Positions 1 through 13,173 are shown, counted from the stretch's first letter. The stretch is DNA of 64,000 nucleotides from Hydractinia symbiolongicarpus (GCF_029227915.1 NC_079886.1:26824501-26888500); one strand, 5' to 3'. The notes: generated by a model from the sequence alone, not told the origin. A program made the numbers and translations.

Positions 1-1859
1 GGCCGAGTCCGGGATTTACAGGAATTCGCGGGTTTTCGTTTGCCGGCGATTAAACTCCTTTTATTCAGCGTCTCATAAAAAATGAAATCATTTTTGAAAA
101 CTACAAGTCACATGCGTCTTAGTGGTGAAAAAATAATTTAAAAAATCGTTCGGCAAATGAGTTTACTCCCTGGGTATTTTCTTTGTATACATTCGACTAT
201 ACGGCCAAGCCCAGGATTTACGGGAAATCGCGGGTTTTCGTTTGCCGGCGATTAAACTCCCTTTATTCAGGGTCTCATCAAAAACGAAATCATTTTTGAA
301 AACTACAAGTCTCATGCGTTTTAGTGGTGAAAAATAGTTTAAAGAATCCTTCGGGAAATGAGTTTACTCACTGGGTACTTTCTTTGTATACTTTTGACTA
401 TACGGGCCGAGTCCGGGATTTACGGGAAATTGCGGGTTTTTGTTTGCCGGCGATTAAACTCCTTTTATTCTGCGTCTCATCAAAAATGAAATCGTTTTTA
501 AAAACTACAAGTCTTATGCGTTTTAGTGGTAAAAAATTAATTTAAAAAAACGTTCGGGAAATGAGTTTACTCCCAGTTTACTTTCTTTGTATACTTTTGA
601 CTATACGAGCCGGGTCCGGGATTTACGGGAAATCGCGGGTTTTCGTTTGCCGGCGATTAAACTCCTTTTATTTAGCGTCTCATCAAAAATGAAATCATTT
701 TTGAAAACTACAAGTCTCATGCGTTTTAGTGGTGAAAAAATAATTTAAAGAATCGTTCGGGAAATGAGTTTACTCCCTGGGTACTTTCTTTGTATACATT
801 CGACTATACGGGGCGATTCCGGGATATACAGGAAATCGCGGGTTTTCGTTTGCCGGCGATTAAACTCCTTTTATTTAGCGTCTCAACAAAAATGAAATCA
901 TTTTTGAAAACTACAAGTCTCATGCGTTTTAGTGGTGAAAAAATAATTTAAAGAATCGTTCGGGAAATGAAATTACTCCCTGTGTACTTCCTTTGTATAC
1001 TTTTGACTATATGGGCCGAGTCCGCGATTTACGGGAAATTGCGGGTTTTCGTTTGCCGGCGATTAAACTCCTTTTATTCTGCGTCTCATCAAAAATGAAA
1101 TCGTTTTTGAAAATTACAAGTCTTATGCGTTTTAGTGGTAAAAAATTAATTTAAAAAATCGTTCGGGAAATGATTTTACTCCCAGTTTACTTTCTTTGTA
1201 TACATTTGACTATACCGGTCAAGCCCGGGATTTACGAGAAATTGCAGGTTTTCGTTTGCCGGCGATTAAACTCCTTTTATTCAGCGTCTCATCAAAAATG
1301 AAATCATTTTTGAAAACTACAAGTCTCATGCGTTTTAGTGTTGAAGAAATATTTCAAAAAATCGTTCGGGAAATGAGTTTACTCCCTGGGTATTTTCTTT
1401 GTATACATTTGACTATACGGGTCAAGCCCGGGATTTACGGCAAATCGCGGGTTTTCGTTTGCCGGCGATTAAACTCCTTTTATTCAGCGTCTCATCAAAA
1501 ATGAAATCATTTTTTAAAACTACAAGTCTCATGCGTTTCAGTCGTGAAAAAATAATTTAAAGAATCGTTCGGGAAATGAGTTTACTCCCTGGGTACTTTC
1601 TTTGTATACTTTTGACTATACGGGCCCAGTCCGGGATTTACGGGAAATTGCGGGTTTTCGTTTGCCGGCGATTAAACTCCTTTTATTCAGCGTCTCATCA
1701 AAAATGAAATCGTTTTTGAAAACTACAAGTCTTATGCGTTTTAGTGGTAATAAATTAATTTAAAAAATCGTTCGGGAAATGAGTTTACTCCCAGTTTACT
1801 TTCTTTGTATACATTCCACTATACGGGTCAAGCCCGGGATTTACGGCAAATCGCGGGTT

Positions 1860-2750
1860 TTCGTTTGCCGGCGATTAAACGCCTTTTATACAGCGTCTCA
1901 TCAAAAATGAAATCATTTTTGAAAACTACAAGTCTCATGCGTTTTAGTGGTGAAAAAATAATTTAAAGAATCGTTTGGGAAATGAGTTTACTCCCTGGGT
2001 ACTTTCTTTGTATACTTTTCACTGTACGGGCCGAGTCCGTGATGTACGGAAAATCGCGGGTTTTCGTTTGCCGGCGATTAAACTCCTTTTATTCAGCGTC
2101 TCATCAAAAATGAAATCGTTTTTGAAAACTACAAGTCTTATGCGTTTTAGTGGTAAAAAATTAATTTAAAAAATCCTTCGGGAAATGAGTTTACTCCCTG
2201 GGTATTTTCTTTGTATACATTTGACTATACGGGTCAAGCCCGGGATTTACGGCAAATCGCGGGTTTTCGTTTACCGGCGATTAAACTCCTTTTACTCAGC
2301 GTCTCATCAAAAATGAAATCATTTTTGAAAACTACAAGTCTCATGCCTTTTAGTGGTGAAGAAATAATTCAAAAAATCGTTCGGGAAATGAGTTTACTCC
2401 CTGGGTATTTTCTTTTTATACATTTGACTATACGGGTCAAGCCCGGGATTTACGGCAAATCGCGGGTTTTCGTTTGCCGGCGATTAAACTCCTTTTATTC
2501 AGCGTCTCATCAAAAATGAAATCATTTTTAAAAACTACAAGTCTCATGCGTTTTAGTGGTGAAGAAATAATTTAAAAAATCGTTCGGGAAATGAGTTTAC
2601 TCCCTGGGTATTTTCTTTGTATACATTCGACTATCCGGCCAAGCCCGGGATTTACGGCAAATCGCGGGTTTTCGTTTGTCGGCGATTAAACTCCTTTTAT
2701 TCAGCGTCTCATCAAAAATGAAATCATTTTTGAAAACTACAAGTCTCATG
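1860..2750 (+). repeat. Four-monomer block repeated at 5516-6406
   Basis: This stretch matches 5516-6406 at a constant offset of 3656 bp (18 x 203 + 2). Shared rare features are gtgatgtacggaaaatc in a D copy, ctcatgccttttag, and tttaccggcg followed by ttttactcagcg. At the right edge the two diverge abruptly, with cgtttcagtggtaat here and cgtcttagtggtgaa there. Confidence 0.82.
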
Positions 2751-2825
2751 CGTTTCAGTGGTAATAAATTAATTTAAAAAATCGTTCGGGAAATGAGTTT
2801 ACTCCCAGTTTACTTTCTTTGTATA

Positions 2826-4044
2826 CATTCCACTATACGGGTCAAGCCCGGGATTTACGGCAAATCGCGGGTTTTCGTTTGCCGGCGATTAAACGCCTTT
2901 TATACAGCGTCTCATCAAAAATGAAATCATTTTTGAAAACTACAAGTCTCATGCGTCTTAGTGGTGAAAAAATAATTTAAAGAATCGTTTGGGAAATGAG
3001 TTTACTCGCTGGGTACTTTCTTTGTATACTGTTCACTGTACGGGCCGAGTCCGTGATATACGGAAAATCGCGGGTTTTCGTTTGCCGGCGATTAAACTCC
3101 TTTTATTCAGCGTCTCATCAAAAATGAAGTCATTTTTGAAAACTACAAGTATCATGCGTTTTAGTGGTAAAAAAATAATTTAAAGAATCGTTCGGGAATT
3201 GAGTTTACTCCCTGGGTACTTTCTTTGTATACTTTTGACTATACGGGCCGAGTCCGGGATTTACGGGAAATTGCGGGTTTTCGTTTGCCGGCGATTAAAC
3301 TCCTTTTATTCAGCGTCTCATCAAAAATGAAATCGTTTTTGAAAACTACAAGTCTTATGCGTTTTAGTGGTAAAAAATTAATTTAAAAAATCGTTCGGGA
3401 AATGAGTTTACTCCCTGGGTATTTTCTTTGTATACATTTGACTATACGGGTCAAGCCCGGGATTTACGGCAAATCGCGGGTTTTCGTTTGCCGGCGATTA
3501 AACTCCTTTTATTCAGCGTCTCATCAAAAATGAAATCATTTTTGAAAACTACAAGTCTCATGCGTTTTAGTAGTGAAGAAATAATTTAAAAAATCGTTCG
3601 GGAAATGAGTTTACTCCCTGGGTATTTTCTTTTGTATACATTCGACTATCCGGCCAAGCCCGGGAATTTACGGCAAATCGCGGGTTTTCGTTTGCCGGCG
3701 ATTAAACTCCTTTTATTCAGCGTCTCATCAAAATTGAAATCATTTTTGAAAACTACAAGTCTCATGCGTTTTAGTGGTGAAAAAATAATTTAAAGAATCG
3801 TTCGGGAAATGAGTTTACTCCCTGGGTACTTTCTTTGTATACTTTTGGCTATACGGGCCGAGTACGGGATTTACGGGAAATTGCGGGTTTTCGTTTGCCG
3901 GCGATTAAACTCCTTTTATTCAGCGTCTCATCAAAAATGAAATCGTTTTTGAAAACTACAAGTCTTATGCGTTTTAGTGGTAAAAAATTAATTTAAAAAA
4001 TCGTTCGGGAAATGAGTTTACTCCCAGTTTACTTTCTTTGTATA
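2826..4044 (+). repeat. 6-monomer higher-order unit (1219 bp), copy 1
   Basis: Order of monomers is C', D, A, C, B', A. Diagnostic sites are cattccactatacggg with aaacgccttttatac, then gtatactgttcactgtacgg, then gaattgagtttactcc, then attttcttttgtatac, then cttttggctatacgg with gagtacggg. The same sites recur 1219 bp later. The class B' monomer of 204 bp makes the unit 6 x 203 + 1. Confidence 0.86.
3598..3801 (+). repeat. Reference monomer, class B' (204 bp)
   Basis: B' has one extra t in attttcttttgtatac, one extra a in cccgggaatttacgg, and lacks one g in tatccggccaag, for a net length of 204 bp. It also has catcaaaattgaaatc in the dyad region. B' copies occur in the first 17 kb and once more in the re-copied block near 31.7-31.9 kb. 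The extra base accounts for the 1219-bp (6 x 203 + 1) length of the local higher-order unit. Confidence 0.87.
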
Positions 4045-5263
4045 CATTCCACTATACGGGTCAAGCCCGGGATTTACGGCAAATCGCGGGTTTTCGTTTG
4101 CCGGCGATTAAACGCCTTTTATACAGCGTCTCATCAAAAATGAAATCATTTTTGAAAACTACAAGTCTCATGCGTCTTAGTGGTGAAAAAATTATTTAAA
4201 GAATCGTTTGGGAAATGAGTTTACTCGCTGGGTACTTTCTTTGTATACTGTTCACTGTACGGGCCGAGTCCGTGATATACGGAAAATCGCGGGTTTTCGT
4301 TTGCCGGCGATTAAACTCCTTTTATTCAGCGTCTCATCAAAAATGAAGTCATTTTTGAAAACTACAAGTATCATGCGTTTTAGTGGTAAAAAAATAATTT
4401 AAAGAATCGTTCGGGAATTGAGTTTACTCCCTGGGTACTTTCTTTGTATACTTTTGACTATACGGGCCGAGTCCGGGATTTACGGGAAATTGCGGGTTTT
4501 CGTTTGCCGGCGATTAAACTCCTTTTATTCAGCGTCTCATCAAAAATGAAATCGTTTTTGAAAACTACAAGTCTTATGCGTTTTAGTGGTAAAAAATTAA
4601 TTTAAAAAATCGTTCGGGAAATGAGTTTACTCCCTGGGTATTTTCTTTGTATACATTTGACTATACGGGTCAAGCCCGGGATTTACGGCAAATCGCGGGT
4701 TTTCGTTTGCCGGCGATTAAACTCCTTTTATTCAGCGTCTCATCAAAAATGAAATCATTTTTGAAAACTACAAGTCTCATGCGTTTTAGTGGTGAAGAAA
4801 TAATTTAAAAAATCGTTCGGGAAATGAGTTTACTCCCTGGGTATTTTCTTTTGTATACATTCGACTATCCGGCCAAGCCCGGGAATTTACGGTAAATCGC
4901 GGGTTTTCGTTTGCCGGCGATTAAACTCCTTTTATTCAGCGTCTCATCAAAATTGAAATCATTTTTGAAAACTACAAGTCTCATGCGTTTTAGTGGTGAA
5001 AAAATAATTTAAAGAATCGTTCGGGAAATGAGTTTACTCCCTGGGTACTTTCTTTGTATACTTTTGGCTATACGGGCCGAGTACGGGCTTTACGGGAAAT
5101 TGCGGGTTTTCGTTTGCCGGCGATTAAACTCCTTTTATTCAGCGTCTCATCAAAAATGAAATCGTTTTTGAAAACTACAAGTCTTATGCGTTTTAGTGGT
5201 AAAAAATTAATTTAAAAAATCGTTCGGGAAATGAGTTTACTCCCAGTTTACTTTCTTTGTATA
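4045..5263 (+). repeat. 6-monomer higher-order unit (1219 bp), copy 2
   Basis: It repeats copy 1 at an offset of 1219 with few differences, for example tacggtaaatcgc near 4890, which creates a stop in the open frame, and gtacgggcttta near 5095. The unit pattern breaks near 5267, where the expected C' copy is replaced by a C copy with aatcgcaagttttcg. Confidence 0.85.
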
Positions 5264-6441
5264 CATTCGACTATACGGGTCAAGCCCGGGATTTACGGCA
5301 AATCGCAAGTTTTCGTTTGCCGGCGATTAAACTCCTTTTATTCAGCGTCTCATCAAAAATGAAATCATTTTTGAAAACTACAAGTCTCATGCGTTTTAGT
5401 GGTGAAAAAATAATTTAAAAAATCGTTCGGGAAATGAGTTTACTCCCTGGGTATTTTCTTTTGTATACATTCGACTATCCGGCCAAGCCCGGGAATTTAC
5501 GGCAAATCGCGGGTTTTCGTTTGCCGGCGATTAAACGCCTTTTATACAGCGTCTCATCAAAAATGAAATCATTTTTGAAAACTACAAGTCTCATGCGTTT
5601 TAGTGGTGAAAAAATAATTTAAAGAATCGTTTGGGAAATGAGTTTACTCCCTGGGTACTTTCTTTGTATACTTTTCACTGTACGGGCCGAGTCCGTGATG
5701 TACGGAAAATCGCGGGTTTTCGTTTGCCGGCGATTAAACTCCTTTTATTCAGCGTCTCATCAAAAATGAAATCGTTTTTGAAAACTACAAGTCTTATGCG
5801 TTTTAGTGGTAAAAAATTAATTTAAAAAATCCTTCGGGAAATGAGTTTACTCCCTGGGTATTTTCTTTGTATACATTTGACTATACGGGTCAAGCCCGGG
5901 ATTTACGGCAAATCGCGGGTTTTCGTTTACCGGCGATTAAACTCCTTTTACTCAGCGTCTCATCAAAAATGAAATCATTTTTGAAAACTACAAGTCTCAT
6001 GCCTTTTAGTGGTGAAGAAATAATTCAAAAAATCGTTCGGGAAATGAGTTTACTCCCTGGGTATTTTCTTTGTATACATTTGACTATACGGGTCAAGCCC
6101 GGGATTTACGGCAAATCGCGGGTTTTCGTTTGCCGGCGATTAAACTCCTTTTATTCAGCGTCTCATCAAAAATGAAATCATTTTTAAAAACTACAAGTCT
6201 CATGCGTTTTAGTGGTGAAGAAATAATTTAAAAAATCGTTCGGGAAATGAGTTTACTCCCTGGGTATTTTCTTTGTATACATTCGACTATCCGGCCAAGC
6301 CCGGGATTTACGGCAAATCGCGGGTTTTCGTTTGCTGGCGATTAAACTCCTTTTATTCAGCGTCTCATCAAAAATGAAATCATTTTTGAAAACTACAAGT
6401 CTCATGCGTCTTAGTGGTGAAAAAATAATTTAAAGAATCGT
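5264..6441 (+). repeat. Foreign block between the second and third 1219-bp units
   Basis: Bases 5516-6406 match 1860-2750, so an older upstream block lies between two pairs of 6-monomer units. The stretch opens with an aatcgcaagttttcg C copy and a B' copy whose end switches to the C' form (aaacgccttttatac). Its last monomer is B-like with tttgctggcg and ends in the C' tail tgcgtcttagtgg, so it hands over in register to the next unit. Confidence 0.78.
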
Positions 6442-7497
6442 TTGGGAAATGAGTTTACTCGCTGGGTACTTTCTTTGTATACTGTTCACTGTACGGGCCG
6501 AGTCCGTGATATACGGAAAATCGCGGGTTTTCGTTTGCCGGCGATTAAACTCCTTTTATTCAGCGTCTCATCAAAAATGAAGTCATTTTTAAAAACTACA
6601 AGTATCATGCGTTTTAGTGGTAAAAAAATAATTTAAAGAATCGTTCGGGAATTGAGTTTACTCCCTGGGTACTTTCTTTGTATACTTTTGACTATACGGG
6701 CCGAGTCCGGGATTTACGGGAAATTGCGGGTTTTCGTTTGCCGGCGATTAAACTCCTTTTATTCAGCGTCTCATCAAAAATGAAATCGTTTTTGAAAACT
6801 ACAAGTCTTATGCGTTTTAGTGGTAAAAAATTAATTTAAAAAATCGTTCGGGAAATGAGTTTACTCCCTGGGTATTTTCTTTGTATACATTTGACTATAC
6901 GGGTCAAGCCCGGGATTTACGGCAAATCGCGGGTTTTCGTTTGCCGGCGATTAAACTCCTTTTATTCAGCGTCTCATCAAAAATGAAATCATTTTTGAAA
7001 ACTACAAGTCTCATGCGTTTTAGTGGTGAAGAAATAATTTAAAAAATCGTTCGGGAAATGAGTTTACTCCCTGGGTATTTTCTTTTGTATACATTCGACT
7101 ATCCGGCCAAGCCCGGGAATTTACGGCAATTTGCGGGTTTTCGTTTGCCGGCGATTAAACTCCTTTTATTCAGCGTCTCATCAAAATTGAAATCATTTTT
7201 GAAAACTACAAGTCTCATGCGTTTTAGTGGTGAAAAAATAATTTAAAGAATCGTTCGGGAAATGAGTTTACTCCCTGGGTACTTTCTTTGTATACTTTTG
7301 GCTATACGGGCCGAGTACGGGATTTACGGGAAATTGCGGGTTTTCGTTTGCCGGCGATTAAACTCCTTTTATTCAGCGTCTCATCAAAAATGAAATCGTT
7401 TTTGAAAACTACAAGTCTTACGCGTTTTAGTGGTAAAAAATTAATTTAAAAAATCGTTCGGGAAATGAGTTTACTCCCAGTTTACTTTCTTTGTATA
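6279..7497 (+). repeat. 6-monomer higher-order unit, copy 3, first monomer hybrid
   Basis: From about 6400 on it matches copy 1 at an offset of 3453 bp (17 x 203 + 2). The first monomer has a B-type head (cattcgactatccggccaag) joined to a C'-type tail (tgcgtcttag). It otherwise has the same series: tgttcactgtacgg, gaattgag, ttcttttg, ttttggctatacgg. Confidence 0.8.
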
Positions 7498-8716
7498 CAT
7501 TCCACTATACGGGTCAAGCCCGGGATTTACGGCAAATCGCGGGTTTTCGTTTGCCGGCGATTAAACGCCTTTTATACAGCGTCTCATCAAAAATGAAATC
7601 ATTTTTGAAAACTACAAGTCTCATGCGTCTTAGTGGTGAAAAAATAATTTAAAGAATCGTTTGGGAAATGAGTTTACTCGCTGGGTACTTTCTTTGTATA
7701 CTGTTCACTGTACGGGCCGAGTCCGTGATATACGGAAAATCGCGGGTTTTCGTTTGCCGGCGATTAAACTCCTTTTATTCAGCGTCTCATCAAAAATGAA
7801 GTCATTTTTGAAAACTACAAGTATCATGCGTTTTAGTGGTAAAAAAATAATTTAAAGAATCGTTCGGGAATTGAGTTTACTCCCTGGGTACTTTCTTTGT
7901 ATACTTTTGACTATACGGGCCGAGTCCGGGATTTACGGGAAATTGCGGGTTTTCGTTTGCCGGCGATTAAACTCCTTTTATTCAGCGTCTCATCAAAAAT
8001 GAAATCGTTTTTGAAAACTACAAGTCTTATGCGTTTTAGTGGTAAAAAATTAATTTAAAAAATCGTTCGGGAAATGAGTTTACTCCCTGGGTATTTTCTT
8101 TGTATACATTTGACTATACGGGTCAAGCCCGGGATTTACGGCAAATCGCGGGTTTTCGTTTGCCGGCGATTAAACTCCTTTTATTCAGCGTCTCATCAAA
8201 AATGAAATCATTTTTGAAAACTACAAGTCTCATGCGTTTTAGTGGTGAAGAAATAATTTAAAAAATCGTTCGGGAAATGAGTTTACTCCCTGGGTATTTT
8301 CTTTTGTATACATTCGACTATCCGGCCAAGCCCGGGAATTTACGGCAAATCGCGGGTTTTCGTTTGCCGGCGATTAAACTCCTTTTATTCAGCGTCTCAT
8401 CAAAATTGAAATCATTTTTGAAAACTACAAGTCTCATGCGTTTTAGTGGTGAAAAAATAATTTAAAGAATCGTTCGGGAAATGAGTTTACTCCCTGGGTA
8501 CTTTCTTTGTATACTTTTGGCTATACGGGCCGAGTACGGGATTTACGGGAAATTGCGGGTTTTCGTTTGCCGGCGATTAAACTCCTTTTATTCAGCGTCT
8601 CATCAAAAATGAAATCGTTTTTGAAAACTACAAGTCTTATGCGTTTTAGTGGTAAAAAATTAATTTAAAAAATCGTTCGGGAAATGAGTTTACTCCCAGT
8701 TTACTTTCTTTGTATA
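7498..8716 (+). repeat. 6-monomer higher-order unit (1219 bp), copy 4
   Basis: All six diagnostic variants are present at 1219 bp from copy 3. The following unit aborts at once: near 8749 a C' head runs into a D tail (gggatttacg then aaaaatcgcggg, aatgaagtcat, agtatcatgcg), which amounts to loss of one monomer in register. Confidence 0.86.
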
Positions 8717-8880
8717 CATTCCACTATACGGGTCAAGCCCGGGATTTACGAAAAATCGCGGGTTTTCGTTTGCCGGCGATTAAACTCCTTTTATTCAGCG
8801 TCTCATCAAAAATGAAGTCATTTTTGAAAACTACAAGTATCATGCGTTTTAGTGGTGAAAAAATAATTTAAAGAATCGTT

Positions 8881-10300
8881 CGGGAAATGAGTTTACTCCC
8901 TGGGTACTTTCTTTGTATACATTTGACTATACGCGCCGAGTCCGGGATTTACGGGAAATTGTGGGTTTTCGTTTGCCGGCGATTAAACTCCTTTTATTCA
9001 GCGTCTCATCAAAAATGAAATCGTTTTTGAAAACTACAAGTCTTATGCGTTTTAGTGGTAAAAAATTAATTTAAAAAATCGTTCGGGAAATGAGTTTACT
9101 CCCAGTTTACTTTCTTTGTATACATTCGACTATACGGGGCAAGCCCGGGATTTACGGCAAATCGCAAGTTTTCGTTTGCCGGCGATTAAACTCCTTTTAT
9201 TCAGCGTCTCATCAAAAATGAAATCATTTTTGAAAACTACAAGTCTCATGCGTTTTAGTGGTGAAAAAATAATTTAAAAAATCGTTCGGGAAATGAGTTT
9301 ACTCCCTGGGTATTTTCTTTTGTATACATTCGACTATCCGGCCAAGCCCGGGAATTTACGGCAAATCGCGGGTTTTCGTTTGCCGGCGATTAAACTCCTT
9401 TTATTTAGCGTCTCATAAAAAATGAAATCATTTTTGAAAACTACAAGTCACATCCGTCTTAGTGGTGAAAAAATAATTTAAAAAATCGTTCGGCAAATGA
9501 GTTTACTCCCTGGGTATTTTCTTTGTATACATTCGACTATACGGCCAAGCCCAGGATTTACGGGAAATCGCGGGTTTTCGTTTGCCGGCGATTAAACTCC
9601 CTTTATTCAGGGTCTCATCAAAAACGAAATCAGTTTTGAAAACTACAAGTCTCATGCGTTTTAGTGGTGAAAAATAATTTAAAGAATCCTTCGGGAAATG
9701 AGTTTACTCCCTGGGTACTTTCTTTGTATACTTTTGACTATACGGGCCGAGTCCGGGATTTACGGGAAATTGCGGGTTTTCGTTTGCCGGCGATTAAACT
9801 CCTTTTATTCTGCGTCTCATCAAAAATGAAATCGTTTTTAAAAACTACAAGTCTTATGCGTTTTAGTGGTAAAAAATTAATTTAAAAAATCGTTCGGGAA
9901 ATGAGTTTACTCCCAGTTTACTTTCTTTGTATACTTTTGACTATACGAGCCGGGTCCGAGATTTACGGGAAATCGCGGGTTTTCGTTTGCCGGCGATTAA
10001 ACTCCTTTTATTTAGCGTCTCATCAAAAATGAAATCAGTTTTGAAAACTACAAGTCTCATGCGTTTTAGTGGTGAAAAAATAATTTAAAGAATCGTTCGG
10101 GAAATGAGTTTACTCCCTGGGTACTTTCTTTGTATACATTCGACTATACGGGGCGATTCCGGGATATACAGGAAATCGCGGGTTTTCGTTTGCCGGCGAT
10201 TAAACTCCTTTTATTTAGCGTCTCAACAAAAATGAAATCATTTTTGAAAACTACAAGTCTCATGCGTTTTAGTGGTGAAAAAATAATTTAAAGAATCGTT
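8881..10300 (+). repeat. 7-monomer unit (1420 bp), copy 1 of a tandem pair
   Basis: It is followed directly by a second copy at 10301 with no difference at any of the many positions I compared, including rare variants: ctatacgcgccgag, gaaattgtggg, ctatacggggcaag, aagtcacatccgtc, aatcagttttgaaaac and tacaggaaatcgcg. The length is 7 x 203 - 1. The left breakpoint lies between about 8841 and 8890. Confidence 0.9.
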
Positions 10301-11720
10301 CGGGAAATGAGTTTACTCCCTGGGTACTTTCTTTGTATACATTTGACTATACGCGCCGAGTCCGGGATTTACGGGAAATTGTGGGTTTTCGTTTGCCGGC
10401 GATTAAACTCCTTTTATTCAGCGTCTCATCAAAAATGAAATCGTTTTTGAAAACTACAAGTCTTATGCGTTTTAGTGGTAAAAAATTAATTTAAAAAATC
10501 GTTCGGGAAATGAGTTTACTCCCAGTTTACTTTCTTTGTATACATTCGACTATACGGGGCAAGCCCGGGATTTACGGCAAATCGCAAGTTTTCGTTTGCC
10601 GGCGATTAAACTCCTTTTATTCAGCGTCTCATCAAAAATGAAATCATTTTTGAAAACTACAAGTCTCATGCGTTTTAGTGGTGAAAAAATAATTTAAAAA
10701 ATCGTTCGGGAAATGAGTTTACTCCCTGGGTATTTTCTTTTGTATACATTCGACTATCCGGCCAAGCCCGGGAATTTACGGCAAATCGCGGGTTTTCGTT
10801 TGCCGGCGATTAAACTCCTTTTATTTAGCGTCTCATAAAAAATGAAATCATTTTTGAAAACTACAAGTCACATCCGTCTTAGTGGTGAAAAAATAATTTA
10901 AAAAATCGTTCGGCAAATGAGTTTACTCCCTGGGTATTTTCTTTGTATACATTCGACTATACGGCCAAGCCCAGGATTTACGGGAAATCGCGGGTTTTCG
11001 TTTGCCGGCGATTAAACTCCCTTTATTCAGGGTCTCATCAAAAACGAAATCAGTTTTGAAAACTACAAGTCTCATGCGTTTTAGTGGTGAAAAATAATTT
11101 AAAGAATCCTTCGGGAAATGAGTTTACTCCCTGGGTACTTTCTTTGTATACTTTTGACTATACGGGCCGAGTCCGGGATTTACGGGAAATTGCGGGTTTT
11201 CGTTTGCCGGCGATTAAACTCCTTTTATTCTGCGTCTCATCAAAAATGAAATCGTTTTTAAAAACTACAAGTCTTATGCGTTTTAGTGGTAAAAAATTAA
11301 TTTAAAAAATCGTTCGGGAAATGAGTTTACTCCCAGTTTACTTTCTTTGTATACTTTTGACTATACGAGCCGGGTCCGAGATTTACGGGAAATCGCGGGT
11401 TTTCGTTTGCCGGCGATTAAACTCCTTTTATTTAGCGTCTCATCAAAAATGAAATCAGTTTTGAAAACTACAAGTCTCATGCGTTTTAGTGGTGAAAAAA
11501 TAATTTAAAGAATCGTTCGGGAAATGAGTTTACTCCCTGGGTACTTTCTTTGTATACATTCGACTATACGGGGCGATTCCGGGATATACAGGAAATCGCG
11601 GGTTTTCGTTTGCCGGCGATTAAACTCCTTTTATTTAGCGTCTCAACAAAAATGAAATCATTTTTGAAAACTACAAGTCTCATGCGTTTTAGTGGTGAAA
11701 AAATAATTTAAAGAATCGTT
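10301..11720 (+). repeat. 7-monomer unit (1420 bp), copy 2 of a tandem pair
   Basis: Repeats 8881-10300. Immediately after it, at 11721, the sequence reads cgggaaatgaaattactccc and rejoins the series first seen at 961. The original flank is therefore preserved and the 1420-bp unit is a clean tandem duplication. Near identity suggests a recent event; a collapse or expansion in assembly would look the same. Confidence 0.9.
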
Positions 11721-13173
11721 CGGGAAATGAAATTACTCCCTGTGTACTTTCTTTGTATACTTTTGACTATATGGGCCGAGTCCGCGATTTACGGGAAATT
11801 GCGGGTTTTCGTTTGCCGGCGATTAAACTCCTTTTATTCTGCGTCTCATCAAAAATGAAATCGTTTTTGAAAATTACAAGTCTTATGCGTTTTAGTGGTA
11901 AAAAATTAATTTAAAAAATCGTTCGGGAAATGATTTTACTCCCAGTTTACTTTCTTTGTATACATTTGACTATACCGGTCAAGCCCGGGATTTACGAGAA
12001 ATTGCAGGTTTTCGTTTGCCGGCGATTAAACTCCTTTTATTCAGCGTCTCATCAAAAATGAAATCATTTTTGAAAACTACAAGTCTCATGCGTTTTAGTT
12101 GTGAAGAAATAATTCAAAAAATCGTTCGGGAAATGAGTTTACTCCCTGGGTATTTTCTTTGTATACATTTGACTATACGGGTCAAGCCCGGGATTTACGG
12201 CAAATCGCGGGTTTTCGTTTGCCGGCGATTAAACTCCTTTTATTCAGCGTCTCATCAAAAATGAAATCATTTTTGAAAACTACAAGTCTCATGCGTTTCA
12301 GTGGTGAAAAAATAATTTAAAGAATCGTTTGGGAAATGAGTTTACTCCCTTTGTACTTTCTTTGTATACTTTTCACTGTACGGGCCAAGTCCGTGATATA
12401 CGGAAAAGCGCGGGATTTCGTTTGCCGGCGATTAAACTCCTTTTATTCAGCGTCTCATCAAAAATGAAATCGTTTTTAAAAACTACAAGTCTCATGCGTT
12501 TTAGTGGTGAAAAAATAATTTAAAAAATCCTTTGGCAAATGAGTTTACTCCCTGGGTACTTTCTTTGTATACTTTTGACTATACGGGCCGAGTCCGGGAT
12601 TTACGGGAAATTGCGGGTTTTCGTTTGCCGGCGATTAAACTCCTTTTATTCAGCGTCTCATCAAAAATGAAATGGTTTTTGAAAACTACAAGTCTTATGC
12701 GTTTTAGTGGTAATAAATTAATTTAAAAAATCGTTCGGGAAATGAGTTTACTCCCAGTTTACTTTCTTTGTATACATTCCACTATACGGGTCAAGCCCGG
12801 GATTTACGGCAAATCGCGGGTTTTCGTTTGCCGGCGATTAAACGCCTTTTATACAGCGTCTCATCAAAAATGAAATCATTTTTGAAAACTACAAGTCTCA
12901 TGCGTTTTAGTGGTGAAAAAATAATTTAAAGAATCGTTTGGGAAATGAGTTTACTCCCTGGGTACTTTCTTTGTATACTTTTCACTGTACGGGCCGAGTC
13001 CGTGATGTACGGAAAATCGCGGGTTTTCGTTTGCCGGCGATTAAACTCCTTTTATTCAGCGTCTCATCAAAAATGAAATCGTTTTTGAAAACTACAAGTC
13101 TTATGCGTTTTAGTGGTAAAAAATTAATTTAAAAAATCCTTCGGGAAATGAGTTTACTCCCTGGGTATTTTCT

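Larger units (their letters stand above)
1..4078 (+). repeat. First block, source or copy of 10.8-15.85 kb
   Basis: Rare variants in this stretch reappear in the same order at 10.8-15.85 kb: cataaaaaatg with aagtcacat near 75-110, agggtctcatc near 270, gaaatgaaattactccctgtg near 965, gaaatgattttactcc near 1170, and the C' copies near 1816. The offset is 10760 at the start and 11775 at the end, so the later block has gained about five monomers. Collinearity stops near 4078, where this block has tacggcaaatcg and the other has tacggaaaatc. Confidence 0.8.
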
